From an uncultured Clostridia bacterium (GTDB taxonomy: Bacteria > Bacillota > Clostridia > Oscillospirales > Acutalibacteraceae): a DNA stretch of 64,000 nt. Location of the stretch: NCBI GenBank assembly GCA_937884975.1, contig CAKZZS010000023.1, forward strand, positions 62,001 through 126,000. The letters run 5' to 3'. The notes beneath the pieces were generated by a model, which was given only the letters and a program-made list of their open reading frames with translations, was not told where the DNA came from and ran no database searches. Positions within the stretch are counted from its first letter, which is position 1. Every line of letters begins with the position of its first letter. Positions 1-8,753 of this stretch are shown piece by piece. The position numbers were made by a program, and so were the translations under genes.

Positions 1-227
1 TGCACATAAATGCGTCAAAAAGGTTTGGAATCGGTTTTCCGTTAGAAATAGGACAACCTGCGGACCTTGCTGTGTTTAATTTGAATGAAGAATATAAAGT
101 AAATTCTGATGAATTTCTTTCAAAGGGAAGAGCGACTCCGTTTGAGGGAATGAATCTGTTCGGAAAATGTAAAATGACTATGGTCAACGGGAGGATTATA
201 TGGCAAGAGAATTTGACAGAAAAATAG
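1..227 (+). CDS. pyrC: dihydroorotase, C-terminal fragment (5' end outside window)
   Basis: An open frame enters from the left edge (first complete codon at base 3) and stops at 225-227. It encodes about 74 residues. The segment with IGQPADLAVFNL, then FEGMNLFGK and MTMVNGRIIW, is the typical C-terminal end of the amidohydrolase-fold dihydroorotase (third step of UMP synthesis, cyclising carbamoyl-aspartate). It overlaps the start of carA by 28 bases, which places it in the same operon. The zinc-binding and catalytic residues are outside the window, so the exact type cannot be checked. Context (carAB, pyrKDFEB downstream) strongly supports the assignment. Confidence 0.85.
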   Translation, partial: HINASKRFGIGFPLEIGQPADLAVFNLNEEYKVNSDEFLSKGRATPFEGMNLFGKCKMTMVNGRIIWQENLTEK

Positions 228-1297
228 TTCTTGAGGACGGAAGCGAATACCAAGGTTATTCCTTCGGCGAAAAGTGCGAAAGAGTCTGCGAAATAGTTTT
301 TAACACTTCAATGGTCGGCTATCAGGAAATTGTCTCTGATCCGTCGTACACTTATCAGATGGTAGTTATGACTTATCCTCTTATAGGAAACTACGGTATT
401 GCGGATGACGATTTTGAAACAAGAGTTCCGACTATCGGCGGACTTATTGTAAGAGAATATAACGATTCACCGAGTAATTTCAGGTACACTAAAACTCTTT
501 CCGAAATTCTTGAAGAAAACCATATACCCGGCATTTTCGGAGTTGACACAAGAGAGATTACAAGAAAAATCCGTGATTTCGGAAGCTGTAAGGTTATTAT
601 TACCGATATAAATGTTTCTAAAGAGGAAGCTTTGAAAATTCTTAATGAAACCGAGCTTCGTCACGACGCAGTTTCACTCGTCAGCTGTAAAAAGAAATGG
701 TATTCAAGAACCTCAAACCATAAATTCAATGTTGTAGCGGTAGACTGCGGAATAAAGCTCAATATCATAAGAAGTCTTAATCAAAGGAAATGTAACGTTA
801 CGGTTGTTCCTTTTGACACAACGGCAGAAGAAATAATTGCAATGAATCCGGACGGCGTATTCCTTTCTAACGGACCGGGAGACCCCCAGGATGTAACGCC
901 CGTTATTGAGCTTGTAAAAAATCTTAAGGGTAAATACCCGATTTGCGGAATTTGTCTCGGTCATCAGATGATAAGCCTGGCTTACGGGGCGAATACCTAT
1001 AAATTAAAATTCGGTCACAGGGGAGGAAATCACCCCGTAAAAAACCTTGAAACGGGTAAAATAGAAATTACAAGTCAGAATCACAGCTACGCGGTAGACG
1101 CTGAATCTGTAAAGAACACCGACCTTACCGTAACACATATAAATCTTCTTGATAATACGGTTGAGGGAGTGGAGTGCAAAAAGGACAGAGTATTCAGTGT
1201 TCAGTATCACCCCGAAAGTGCGCCGGGACCGCAGGACAGCGCATACTTGTTTGACAAGTTCATTTCAATAATGAAGGAGGCAAAGGACAATGCCTAA
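200..1297 (+). CDS. carA: carbamoyl-phosphate synthase small (glutaminase) subunit
   Basis: A 365-residue protein of normal family length. It hydrolyses glutamine and channels ammonia to CarB for carbamoyl phosphate synthesis in the cytoplasm. The N-terminal CPSase small-chain domain (about 1-150) contains FNTSMVGYQEI and DTREITRKIR. The C-terminal class I glutaminase domain contains the nucleophile Cys252 in CGICLGHQ and the His/Glu pair in QYHPES. The ATG at 200 overlaps the end of pyrC, with GGGAGG just upstream, and the 3' end overlaps carB by 8 bases. Tight packing suggests translational coupling and joint regulation with the whole pyr operon. Confidence 0.97.
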   Translation: MAREFDRKIVLEDGSEYQGYSFGEKCERVCEIVFNTSMVGYQEIVSDPSYTYQMVVMTYPLIGNYGIADDDFETRVPTIGGLIVREYNDSPSNFRYTKTLSEILEENHIPGIFGVDTREITRKIRDFGSCKVIITDINVSKEEALKILNETELRHDAVSLVSCKKKWYSRTSNHKFNVVAVDCGIKLNIIRSLNQRKCNVTVVPFDTTAEEIIAMNPDGVFLSNGPGDPQDVTPVIELVKNLKGKYPICGICLGHQMISLAYGANTYKLKFGHRGGNHPVKNLETGKIEITSQNHSYAVDAESVKNTDLTVTHINLLDNTVEGVECKKDRVFSVQYHPESAPGPQDSAYLFDKFISIMKEAKDNA

Positions 1298-4200
1298 AAG
1301 AACTGATATAAAAAAGGTACTTGTAATCGGCTCGGGACCGATAATTATCGGTCAGGCGGCTGAATTTGACTATGCCGGCACACAGGCTTGTCTTGCGCTT
1401 AAGGAAGAGGGATATGAGGTTGTGCTTGCAAACTCAAATCCGGCGACCATTATGACTGATACAAGTATTGCCGATAAGGTATATATGGAGCCCTTGACTC
1501 TTGAATATATTGCAAAAATCTTAAGATATGAAAGACCCGACGCAATTGTTCCGGGTATCGGCGGTCAAACGGGGCTTAATCTTGCAATGCAGCTTTATAA
1601 AAAAGGCATACTTAACGAATGTCAGGTTGAGCTTCTCGGCACAACGAGCGAAAGTATTGAAAAAGCAGAGGACAGAGATAAGTTTAAAAAGCTTTGTGAA
1701 GAATTGAACGAGCCGGTTCTTCCGTCTATTATTGCAAATTCAATGGAAGAGGGTAAAAAAGCGGCTCTTGATATAGGTTATCCTGTAGTTTTAAGACCTG
1801 CGTTTACTCTCGGCGGAACCGGTGGCGGTTTTGCCGATAACGAAGAAGAATTTGAAGAAATAATGAAAAATGCTCTTAAGCTTTCACCTGTTTCGCAGGT
1901 ACTTATTGAAAAAAGCATTAAGGGCTTTAAGGAAATTGAATACGAGGTTATCAGGGATAAAAACGATACTGCCATTACAATTTGTAATATGGAAAACCTT
2001 GACCCCGTCGGCATTCATACGGGCGACTCAATTGTTGTTGCACCCAGCCAGACTCTTACAAATAAAGAATATCATCTATTAAGGGACAGCGCTTTGAAGA
2101 TTATCAGGGCGTTAAAAATCGAGGGCGGCTGTAACGTTCAGTTTGCTCTTGACCCTGAATCCTTTAATTACTATCTTATTGAGGTTAATCCGAGAGTATC
2201 CCGTTCCTCCGCTCTCGCTTCAAAGGCAAGCGGTTATCCCATTGCAAGAGTATCTGCAAAAATCGCCGTCGGTATGACGCTTGATGAAATTAAAATTGCA
2301 AATACGCCTGCTTCCTTTGAGCCGACTCTTGACTATGTAGTTACCAAAATACCGCGTTTTCCGTTTGATAAATTCACGTCTGCTTCAAATAAGCTTTCGA
2401 CGCAGATGAAAGCAACGGGCGAAATAATGAGTATAGGCAGAACAATAGAAGAAAGCATGCTAAAGGGTATTCGTTCGCTTGAAATCGGCGTATGCCATTT
2501 ATATATGCCGAAATTTGACGGTATGTCTACGGATGAAATGCTCAAATACATTTCAATAGGAACTGATGACAGAATATTTGCCATAGCCGAGCTTGTTAGG
2601 CGCAAAACTGACCTCGGACTAATTGCAAACGCTACGCAGATAGATATGCTTTTCCTTGACAAGGTTAAGAATATAATCGACTGTGAAAAAGAGCTTAAAG
2701 AAAATAAGGGAGACATTAAAACTCTCTGTTACGCAAAGAAAATGGGCTTTTGCGATAAATATATTGCTTCTCTTTGGGACACTGACGAAAACAGTATTTA
2801 TCAGTTGAGAATTAAGAATAATATTGTTCCTGTTTATAAAATGATAGATACCTGCGCGTCCGAATTTGACAGCTATATTCCTTATTTTTACTCAACCTAT
2901 GAAAATGAAAACGAGTCCATAGTCAGCGACAGAAAGAAAATTGTAGTTCTCGGCTCCGGACCTATTCGTATCGGTCAGGGAGTTGAGTTTGACTATTCGA
3001 CTGTTCACGCTGTTAAAACAATTAAGAATAACGGCTTTGAGGCGATTATTATAAACAATAATCCCGAAACGGTTTCAACCGACTATACAACAAGCGATAA
3101 ACTCTATTTTGAGCCTCTGACGGTTGAAGATGTTATGAACATTATTAACCTTGAAAAGCCGATAGGAGTAATCGCTTCTTTAGGCGGACAGACTGCTATA
3201 AATCTTGCCCAGCCGCTTATGGAGCGCGGAGTTAAAATGATAGGCACGGACGTTGAAGCAATTGACAGAGCTGAAAACCGAGATTCGTTTGAACACGTCC
3301 TTGAGTCCTTGAATATACCACAGCCGAAGGGCAGAGCGGTAACAAAAATTGAGGACGGCGTTAAAGCTGCCGAAGAAATCGGATATCCCGTGCTTGTAAG
3401 ACCGAGTTATGTACTCGGCGGCAGGGCAATGCAGATAGTCGCAAATGAGGAATCGCTGCGTAAATATCTTCACACTGCCGTTGAAATTGATGAGGACAAG
3501 CCTGTTCTTGTCGATAAGTATATTGAGGGTAAAGAGTGCGAGGTTGACGCAGTTTGCGACGGTACGGACGTATTTATACCAGGTATTATGGAGCACGTTG
3601 AAAGAACAGGCGTTCACTCGGGCGACAGTATCAGTGTTTATCCTTCCTTCAGCCTTAACGATGAAGTAAAGAAAACAATTATTGATTATACTAAGAAGCT
3701 TGGCTTGGGAATCGGAATAGTAGGTCTTTATAATATTCAGTTTATTGTAGACAAGAACAATGACGTCTATATTATTGAGGTTAATCCGCGCTCATCAAGA
3801 ACTGTTCCGTTCCTCTCAAAAGCAACCGGATATTCTCTTGCGGATATTGCTACTCTTGCGATTCTCGGAAAAAGCCTTAAGGAGCAGGGCATTACCGAAA
3901 TCTATCCGAAGGAAAAAGAGCGTTGGTATGTAAAAGCGCCTGCATTTTCATTCTCAAAAATCAGAGGGCTTGACGCTTATCTTTCTCCCGAAATGAAATC
4001 CACGGGTGAAGCTATCGGTTACGATAAAAAGATAACCCGTGCGCTTTATAAGGCATTGCAGGCTTCGGGTATGGCTGTAATGAATTACGGCACAATATTT
4101 GTAACAATTGCCGATAAAGATAAGCAGGAGGCATTACCGCTTATTAGACGTTTCTATAATCTTGGATTTAATATTGAAGCGACAAAGGGTACCGCCGAAT

Positions 4201-4469
4201 TCCTTAAATCCCACGGTATCAAGACAAGAGTTAAGGGAAAAATCAGCGAGGGCAGTGAAGAAATACTTGATTCAATTCGCAAGGGTTACGTCACTTATGT
4301 AATCAACACCAGAGATATTAACTCTTTGAGTGAAGCTACAGACGGATATGAAATCAGGCGTTGCGCAGTTGAAAATAACGTTACAATGTTTACTGCTCTT
4401 GATACTGTTAGCGTGCTTCTTGACGTACTTGAAGAAACAACCTTCGGAATTTCCACAATTGACGAATAG
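1290..4469 (+). CDS. carB: carbamoyl-phosphate synthase large subunit
   Basis: A 1059-residue protein, full length for the family. Two homologous ATP-grasp halves are visible. The N-half starts with VLVIGSGPIIIGQAAEFDY, the C-half (about residue 550) with VVLGSGPIRIGQGVEFDYS; each is followed by an IEVNPRxSR metal-binding motif. The N-half makes carboxyphosphate/carbamate and the C-half phosphorylates carbamate. The last 130 or so residues form the methylglyoxal-synthase-like allosteric domain. The ATG at 1290 overlaps carA and is preceded by GGAGG. The next gene, pyrK, starts 9 bases downstream. Confidence 0.98.
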   Translation: MPKRTDIKKVLVIGSGPIIIGQAAEFDYAGTQACLALKEEGYEVVLANSNPATIMTDTSIADKVYMEPLTLEYIAKILRYERPDAIVPGIGGQTGLNLAMQLYKKGILNECQVELLGTTSESIEKAEDRDKFKKLCEELNEPVLPSIIANSMEEGKKAALDIGYPVVLRPAFTLGGTGGGFADNEEEFEEIMKNALKLSPVSQVLIEKSIKGFKEIEYEVIRDKNDTAITICNMENLDPVGIHTGDSIVVAPSQTLTNKEYHLLRDSALKIIRALKIEGGCNVQFALDPESFNYYLIEVNPRVSRSSALASKASGYPIARVSAKIAVGMTLDEIKIANTPASFEPTLDYVVTKIPRFPFDKFTSASNKLSTQMKATGEIMSIGRTIEESMLKGIRSLEIGVCHLYMPKFDGMSTDEMLKYISIGTDDRIFAIAELVRRKTDLGLIANATQIDMLFLDKVKNIIDCEKELKENKGDIKTLCYAKKMGFCDKYIASLWDTDENSIYQLRIKNNIVPVYKMIDTCASEFDSYIPYFYSTYENENESIVSDRKKIVVLGSGPIRIGQGVEFDYSTVHAVKTIKNNGFEAIIINNNPETVSTDYTTSDKLYFEPLTVEDVMNIINLEKPIGVIASLGGQTAINLAQPLMERGVKMIGTDVEAIDRAENRDSFEHVLESLNIPQPKGRAVTKIEDGVKAAEEIGYPVLVRPSYVLGGRAMQIVANEESLRKYLHTAVEIDEDKPVLVDKYIEGKECEVDAVCDGTDVFIPGIMEHVERTGVHSGDSISVYPSFSLNDEVKKTIIDYTKKLGLGIGIVGLYNIQFIVDKNNDVYIIEVNPRSSRTVPFLSKATGYSLADIATLAILGKSLKEQGITEIYPKEKERWYVKAPAFSFSKIRGLDAYLSPEMKSTGEAIGYDKKITRALYKALQASGMAVMNYGTIFVTIADKDKQEALPLIRRFYNLGFNIEATKGTAEFLKSHGIKTRVKGKISEGSEEILDSIRKGYVTYVINTRDINSLSEATDGYEIRRCAVENNVTMFTALDTVSVLLDVLEETTFGISTIDE

Positions 4470-4477
4470 GAGTTTTT

Positions 4478-5209
4478 ATGAAACAGGGCTTATTCACAGT
4501 AAAACAGAATAAAAAACTAACCGAAAATGTCCTTGAAATGGTTCTCGAGGGCGATGCAACGGACATCAAAAGACCGGGGCAGTTTGTCAATATTAAGCTT
4601 GACGGATTATATTTAAGACGTCCGATTTCCGTTTGTGACTGTACTGAAAATAACCTTAAAATTATTTATAAGGTTGTCGGAACAGGAACTGAACAAATGG
4701 CTTCTCTTAAAGAAGGAGAAAAGCTTGATATTCTGACGGGGCTTGGTAACGGCTTTAATATTTCGAAATCCGGCGATAAGCCGCTTCTTATCGGCGGCGG
4801 CGTCGGTGTTCCGCCGATGTATCTGCTTTGTAAAAAGCTTATCGAAAAGGGCGCTGAACCTACTGTAATTCTTGGCTTTAATACAAGTGACGAAATCTTC
4901 TACAGAGAAGAATTTGAAAAGCTCTCAGTTAAAACAATAGTTACTACTGTTGACGGAAGCTTTGGAGTTAAGGGATTTGTCACGGACGCATTAAATGAAC
5001 TTGATTATACTTATTACTTTGCTTGCGGACCTATGCCGATGTTAAAGGCGGTTTATAATAACTGTGAAACAAGCGGACAGTTAAGCTTTGAAGAAAGAAT
5101 GGGTTGCGGTATAGGCGCTTGTATGGGTTGCTCTTGCAAAACCGTTACAGGATATAAAAGAATCTGTACCGAGGGTCCTGTACTTGAAAAGGAGGAAATA
5201 CTGTGGTAA
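4478..5209 (+). CDS. pyrK: dihydroorotate dehydrogenase B, electron transfer subunit
   Basis: A 243-residue ferredoxin-reductase-type flavoprotein. It passes electrons from PyrD to NAD+ through FAD and a [2Fe-2S] cluster in the PyrK2PyrD2 complex. The FAD-binding barrel has LRRPISV (about residues 45-52), and the NAD-binding region has LLIGGGVGVPP. The C-terminal cluster ligands are in CGIGACMGCSC plus a later Cys in RICTEG. Length is typical. It overlaps pyrD by 7 bases. The pair defines a class 1B, NAD-linked enzyme suited to an anaerobe. Confidence 0.96.
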   Translation: MKQGLFTVKQNKKLTENVLEMVLEGDATDIKRPGQFVNIKLDGLYLRRPISVCDCTENNLKIIYKVVGTGTEQMASLKEGEKLDILTGLGNGFNISKSGDKPLLIGGGVGVPPMYLLCKKLIEKGAEPTVILGFNTSDEIFYREEFEKLSVKTIVTTVDGSFGVKGFVTDALNELDYTYYFACGPMPMLKAVYNNCETSGQLSFEERMGCGIGACMGCSCKTVTGYKRICTEGPVLEKEEILW

Positions 5210-6120
5210 ATCTTTCTGTTAATTTAAGCGGAATGCAGCTTGATAACCCTGTTATTCCTGCAAGCGGTACTTTTGGTTTCGGATATGAATTCAGCCGTTT
5301 TTACGATATAAATATACTCGGTTCAATTGCTTTAAAGGGTACTACAGAAGAAAAAAGATTCGGTAACCCTACGCCGAGAATTGCCGAATGCAGCGATGGA
5401 CTTATAAACTCCGTCGGATTACAGAATCCCGGTGTTGACAAGGTTATTTCAAAGGAGCTTAAAAAGCTCAAAAAGGTTTATAAAAAACAGGTTATTGCAA
5501 ATGTCAGCGGTTTTTCAGTCGAAGAATATGCAAGAACCTGTGAAAAAATGGATAAAGAAGAGCAGGTTGGAATAATTGAGGTAAATGTCAGTTGCCCGAA
5601 CGTCCATAACGGCGGAATGAGCTTCGGAACGGATACAAATGCGGTTTCAAGCGTAGTAAAAGCTGTTAAGGATGTTACATCAAAGCCGATTTATATTAAG
5701 CTTTCTCCGAATGTAACAGATATTACCGAAATAGCCAAAGCGTGCGAGGCTTCAGGAGCAGACGGAATAAGTCTTATAAATACTTTATTGGGAATGAGAA
5801 TTTCTCTTAAAACAAAAAAGCCCGTAATAGCAAATAAGATGGGCGGTTTTTCGGGTCCTGCAATTTTCCCGGTGGCTTTAAGAATGGTTTATCAGGTTTA
5901 CGAAGCGGTAAAGCTTCCTATAATCGGTATCGGCGGAATATCAAGTGCTGAAGATGTTATCGAAATGATGCTTGCAGGTGCTACTGCAGTAGAGATTGGT
6001 GCCGCTAATCTTATTGAGCCCTACGCTTGTAAGAATATAATTGAAAATTTGCCCGAAACGGCAAAAAAATACGGAATAGACGATTTGAATACTATTATCG
6101 GAGGCGCGCATAATGGCTAA
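5203..6120 (+). CDS. pyrD: dihydroorotate dehydrogenase (NAD+), catalytic subunit
   Basis: A 305-residue TIM-barrel flavoprotein. It oxidises dihydroorotate to orotate using FMN. The class 1 catalytic base is Cys131 in NVSCPN. FMN-phosphate binding is seen in IGIGGISSAEDV and the following GATAVEIGAAN. The start codon is GTG at 5203, supported by AAAAGGAGG about 8 bases upstream and by overlap with pyrK. It overlaps pyrF by 8 bases. The class 1B assignment follows from the adjacent pyrK and the Cys active site. Confidence 0.97.
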   Translation: MVNLSVNLSGMQLDNPVIPASGTFGFGYEFSRFYDINILGSIALKGTTEEKRFGNPTPRIAECSDGLINSVGLQNPGVDKVISKELKKLKKVYKKQVIANVSGFSVEEYARTCEKMDKEEQVGIIEVNVSCPNVHNGGMSFGTDTNAVSSVVKAVKDVTSKPIYIKLSPNVTDITEIAKACEASGADGISLINTLLGMRISLKTKKPVIANKMGGFSGPAIFPVALRMVYQVYEAVKLPIIGIGGISSAEDVIEMMLAGATAVEIGAANLIEPYACKNIIENLPETAKKYGIDDLNTIIGGAHNG

Positions 6121-6820
6121 AGATGTAATTATTGCTTGTGATTTCAGCTCAAAGGAAGAAACCTTTAATTTTCTTGACAGATTTACTGACGTAAAGCCCT
6201 TTGTAAAAATTGGAATGGAGCTATTCTATGCCGAGGGTCCTGAAATTGTTAAGGAAATTAAAAATAGAGGACATAAGATTTTTCTTGATCTAAAGCTTTG
6301 CGATATCCCGAATACCGTTAAAAAAGCAATGAGCGTGCTTTCTTCACTTGACGTTGATATGTGTAACGTCCACGCTTTCGGCACAATTAAAATGATGGAA
6401 GCCGCCGTTGAGGGGCTTACAAGAGAAGACGGCACAAGACCAATTCTTATTGCCGTAACTCAACTTACCTCAACAAGTGAAGAAAGAATGAAAAACGATT
6501 TGCTTATTGACAGACCTATAGGCGACGTTGTTCTCCATTACGCAAAAAACGCTGAAAAAGCCGGTCTTGACGGAGTTGTTTGTTCACCGCTTGAAGCGTC
6601 AATTGTTAAGGAAAACATGGGAAAAGAATTTTTGACAGTTACTCCGGGAATTCGTTTTTCCGACGGAGAGATAGGCGACCAGGTCAGAATTACAACCCCT
6701 GAAAAAGCAAGACAAATCGGCTCTGACTATATTGTTGTCGGAAGACCCATTACAGCAGCCGAAAATCCTGTTGAAGCATATAAAAGATGTGTTTACGAGT
6801 TTTTAGGTAAGGAGATATAA
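6113..6820 (+). CDS. pyrF: orotidine 5'-phosphate decarboxylase
   Basis: A 235-residue protein that decarboxylates OMP to UMP. The N-terminal IACDFSS strand supplies the first active-site Asp. The core motif FLDLKLCDIPNTV carries the catalytic Asp-x-Lys-x-x-Asp array. The phosphate-binding end TPGIRF and DYIVVGRPI are also present. Length is typical of the short bacterial group. It overlaps pyrD and lies 2 bases upstream of pyrE. Confidence 0.97.
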   Translation: MAKDVIIACDFSSKEETFNFLDRFTDVKPFVKIGMELFYAEGPEIVKEIKNRGHKIFLDLKLCDIPNTVKKAMSVLSSLDVDMCNVHAFGTIKMMEAAVEGLTREDGTRPILIAVTQLTSTSEERMKNDLLIDRPIGDVVLHYAKNAEKAGLDGVVCSPLEASIVKENMGKEFLTVTPGIRFSDGEIGDQVRITTPEKARQIGSDYIVVGRPITAAENPVEAYKRCVYEFLGKEI

Positions 6821-6822
6821 AA

Positions 6823-7455
6823 ATGAAAAAAGAAATATCGAAAGGCTTACTTTCAATTAACGCCGTTTTTTTAAGACCGGAAAACCCTTTTACATGGGCA
6901 AGCGGAATTAAAAGTCCGATTTACTGTGATAACAGACTTATCCTTACTGCTCCTGCTGTCAGGGATATGGTTGAAAATGAAATAGCAAACACAGTAAAAA
7001 AAGAATATCCCGAGTGTGAAGTGCTTATGGGTACTTCAACCGCAGGAATTGCCCATGCCGCAATTGCCGCAAGTATTCTTAATCTTCCCATGGGTTATGT
7101 ACGCTCCGGCGCTAAAGACCACGGCAGACAGAATCAAATTGAGGGAAAGCTTGAAAAAGGACAAAAGGTTGTTGTAATTGAAGACCTTATTTCCACGGGC
7201 GGCTCTGTTATTGAGGTTGTTGACGTGTTAAGAGAAGCCGGTGCGCAGGAACTCGGAATAGTAAGTATTTTTACATACGGAATGAAAAAAGGACTTGAAA
7301 GACTTGAAGAAGCAAAAGTAAAAAATGTCAGCCTTACCGATTTTGATACAACCGTTGAGGTAGCAGCAGAAAACGGATATATAAGACCCGAAGACAAAGA
7401 AAGACTGATTAAATTCAGAAATAACCCGTCTGATGAAAGCTGGATAGGAGAGTAA
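6823..7455 (+). CDS. pyrE: orotate phosphoribosyltransferase
   Basis: A 210-residue type I phosphoribosyltransferase that joins orotate and PRPP to form OMP. The PRPP-binding loop is VVVIEDLISTGGS (about residues 112-124). The flexible-loop region KDHGRQNQIEG supplies the catalytic Lys/His. An ATG with AAGGAG upstream follows pyrF by 2 bases, and pyrB begins 1 base after the stop. Nothing unusual is seen. Confidence 0.96.
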   Translation: MKKEISKGLLSINAVFLRPENPFTWASGIKSPIYCDNRLILTAPAVRDMVENEIANTVKKEYPECEVLMGTSTAGIAHAAIAASILNLPMGYVRSGAKDHGRQNQIEGKLEKGQKVVVIEDLISTGGSVIEVVDVLREAGAQELGIVSIFTYGMKKGLERLEEAKVKNVSLTDFDTTVEVAAENGYIRPEDKERLIKFRNNPSDESWIGE

Positions 7456-7456
7456 T

Positions 7457-8542
7457 ATGAAGCATCTTATTGACATTCGCGACCTTTCCGTAGAGGAGCT
7501 TAACTCCCTTATGGATACGGCAATTGATATTAAAAATAATCCTCATAAATATGCCGATAAGTGCCGCGGAAAAAAGCTTGCAACTCTTTTCTTTGAGCCT
7601 TCTACAAGAACAAGGTTAAGCTTTGAAGCGGCTATGTATGAGCTTGGCGGAAATGTGCTTGGCTTTTCCGAAGCGGCAAGCTCATCTTCAGCAAAAGGTG
7701 AAAGTGTTTCGGATACAGCAAGGATAATCGGTTGCTATGCCGATATAATTGCAATGCGTCACCCAAAAGAGGGCGCGCCGCTTGTAGCTTCAATGAAAGC
7801 GGGAATTCCTGTTATCAATGCCGGTGACGGAGGTCATAATCATCCAACCCAAACGCTTGCGGATTTACTTACTATAAAAATTAAAAAGGGCGACTTTGAT
7901 AATCTTACGGTAGGTCTTTGCGGTGACTTAAAATACGGAAGAACCGTACACTCGCTCATTGCCGCACTCTCAAGATACAGTAATATTAAGCTTGTTCTTA
8001 TTTCACCCGAGGAGCTGAAGGTTCCGTGGTATGTTATAAAAGACGTTATTGTTCCCAACAATATGACTTATGTTGAAACAAAAAGTCTTGAGGACGCAAT
8101 GAGCGAGCTTGACATTCTTTATATGACCCGAATTCAGCGTGAACGCTTTGAAGAAAAGGAAGAATATGAAAGACTAAAGGACAGTTATGTACTTAATCTT
8201 TCAAAGCTGAAAAATGCAAAAGATGATTTGTGTATTCTTCATCCGTTACCGCGTGTCAATGAAATTTCCGTTGATGTTGACCTTGATAAAAGGGCTTGCT
8301 ATTTTGAACAGGCATTGAACGGAAAATATATGAGAATGGCTCTTATTTTAAAGCTTCTCGATATTAAGTCGCAAACGGAAGAGACATCTGTTTCGGAGAA
8401 AATTGTTGACAGTATTGTTTGTCAAAATCCAAGGTGTATTACCTCAATTGAGCAGGAATTACCGCACAGGTTTAAACTTACCGACGCAGTAAGCAATACA
8501 TACCGCTGTATATACTGTGAAGCTAAAGCAAAAAATGACTAA
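7457..8542 (+). CDS. pyrB: aspartate carbamoyltransferase fused to a PyrI-type zinc domain
   Basis: A 361-residue protein, about 50 residues longer than a usual catalytic chain. Residues 1 to about 310 are standard PyrB: carbamoyl-phosphate loop FFEPSTRTRLSFE, HPTQTLADL and LHPLPRVNE. A short linker is followed by a segment with four Cys (322, 327, 351, 354). Their spacing, C-x4-C-x23-C-x2-C, is the same as the zinc site of the E. coli regulatory chain PyrI (Cys109/114/138/141). The nucleotide-binding allosteric domain of PyrI is absent, and no separate pyrI is in the window. The zinc domain normally forms the catalytic-regulatory interface; here it may stabilise or cap the trimer (inference). 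It is the last gene of the pyr operon, and no terminator is visible after it. Confidence 0.93.
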   Translation: MKHLIDIRDLSVEELNSLMDTAIDIKNNPHKYADKCRGKKLATLFFEPSTRTRLSFEAAMYELGGNVLGFSEAASSSSAKGESVSDTARIIGCYADIIAMRHPKEGAPLVASMKAGIPVINAGDGGHNHPTQTLADLLTIKIKKGDFDNLTVGLCGDLKYGRTVHSLIAALSRYSNIKLVLISPEELKVPWYVIKDVIVPNNMTYVETKSLEDAMSELDILYMTRIQRERFEEKEEYERLKDSYVLNLSKLKNAKDDLCILHPLPRVNEISVDVDLDKRACYFEQALNGKYMRMALILKLLDIKSQTEETSVSEKIVDSIVCQNPRCITSIEQELPHRFKLTDAVSNTYRCIYCEAKAKND

Positions 8543-8583
8543 AAATTTGTAAATAATAGTCATATTTTCGGCTCTTTGCTGTC

Positions 8584-8612
8584 TTGACTGAAGGCGAGTA
8601 ATAATTTATAAT
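8584..8612 (+). promoter_or_regulatory. sigma-A type promoter of the purine operon
   Basis: TTGACT (8584-8589), 17-base spacer, TATAAT (8607-8612). Predicted start of transcription is near 8619, a few bases before the riboswitch P1 stem. This makes the pur operon independent of the upstream pyr operon. Confidence 0.8.
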
Positions 8613-8627
8613 TATTACATAACCGAA

Positions 8628-8706
8628 TTTGCTTTTATAACTGACGGATTTGTGGGTTAAACCACAGGGGAATAAAAGCAAAATTATTATGTCGACCGTC
8701 TGGGCA
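8628..8706 (+). promoter_or_regulatory. ZTP riboswitch (pfl motif)
   Basis: The closing stem is TTTGCTTTTAT (8628-8638) with ATAAAAGCAAA (8672-8682). The internal conserved ACTGACGG is followed by a GTGG..CCAC hairpin and GGGGA. A linker then leads to the hallmark CCGTCTGGGCA (8696-8706), matching the pfl signature CCGCCTGGGC. The pseudoknot ACGG/CCGT joins the two halves. Known members of this class sense ZMP/ZTP, which accumulates when 10-formyl-tetrahydrofolate is scarce, and switch on purine and one-carbon genes. The downstream operon includes purH (the ZMP-consuming transformylase) and glyA. Confidence 0.92.
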
Positions 8707-8743
8707 GTCCTATTTAGAATATAGGTCTGCCCTGTTTATTTTT
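8702..8743 (+). terminator. riboswitch expression-platform terminator
   Basis: The hairpin GGGCAG (8702-8707)...CTGCCC (8727-8732) is extended by a CCTAT/ATAGG inner stem and followed by TGTTTATTTTT. Its 5' arm reuses the CTGGGCA strand of the ZTP aptamer. Ligand-stabilised aptamer and terminator are therefore mutually exclusive, giving transcriptional ON control. Confidence 0.88.
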
Positions 8744-8753
8744 GGAGGTTATT

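Noticed and set aside
713..964. Antisense and alternative-frame open frames throughout the pyr and pur operons
   Set aside because: They overlap well-identified genes, have no RBS or recognisable domains, and mirror the codon pattern of the true frame.
8543..8583. Terminator between pyrB and the pur promoter
   Set aside because: No hairpin with a U-tract was found in this short AT-rich stretch; the pyr transcript may run into the riboswitch region.
8742..8753. TTG at 8742 as start of purE
   Set aside because: It overlaps the terminator U-tract and the ribosome binding site; the ATG at 8754 is well placed.
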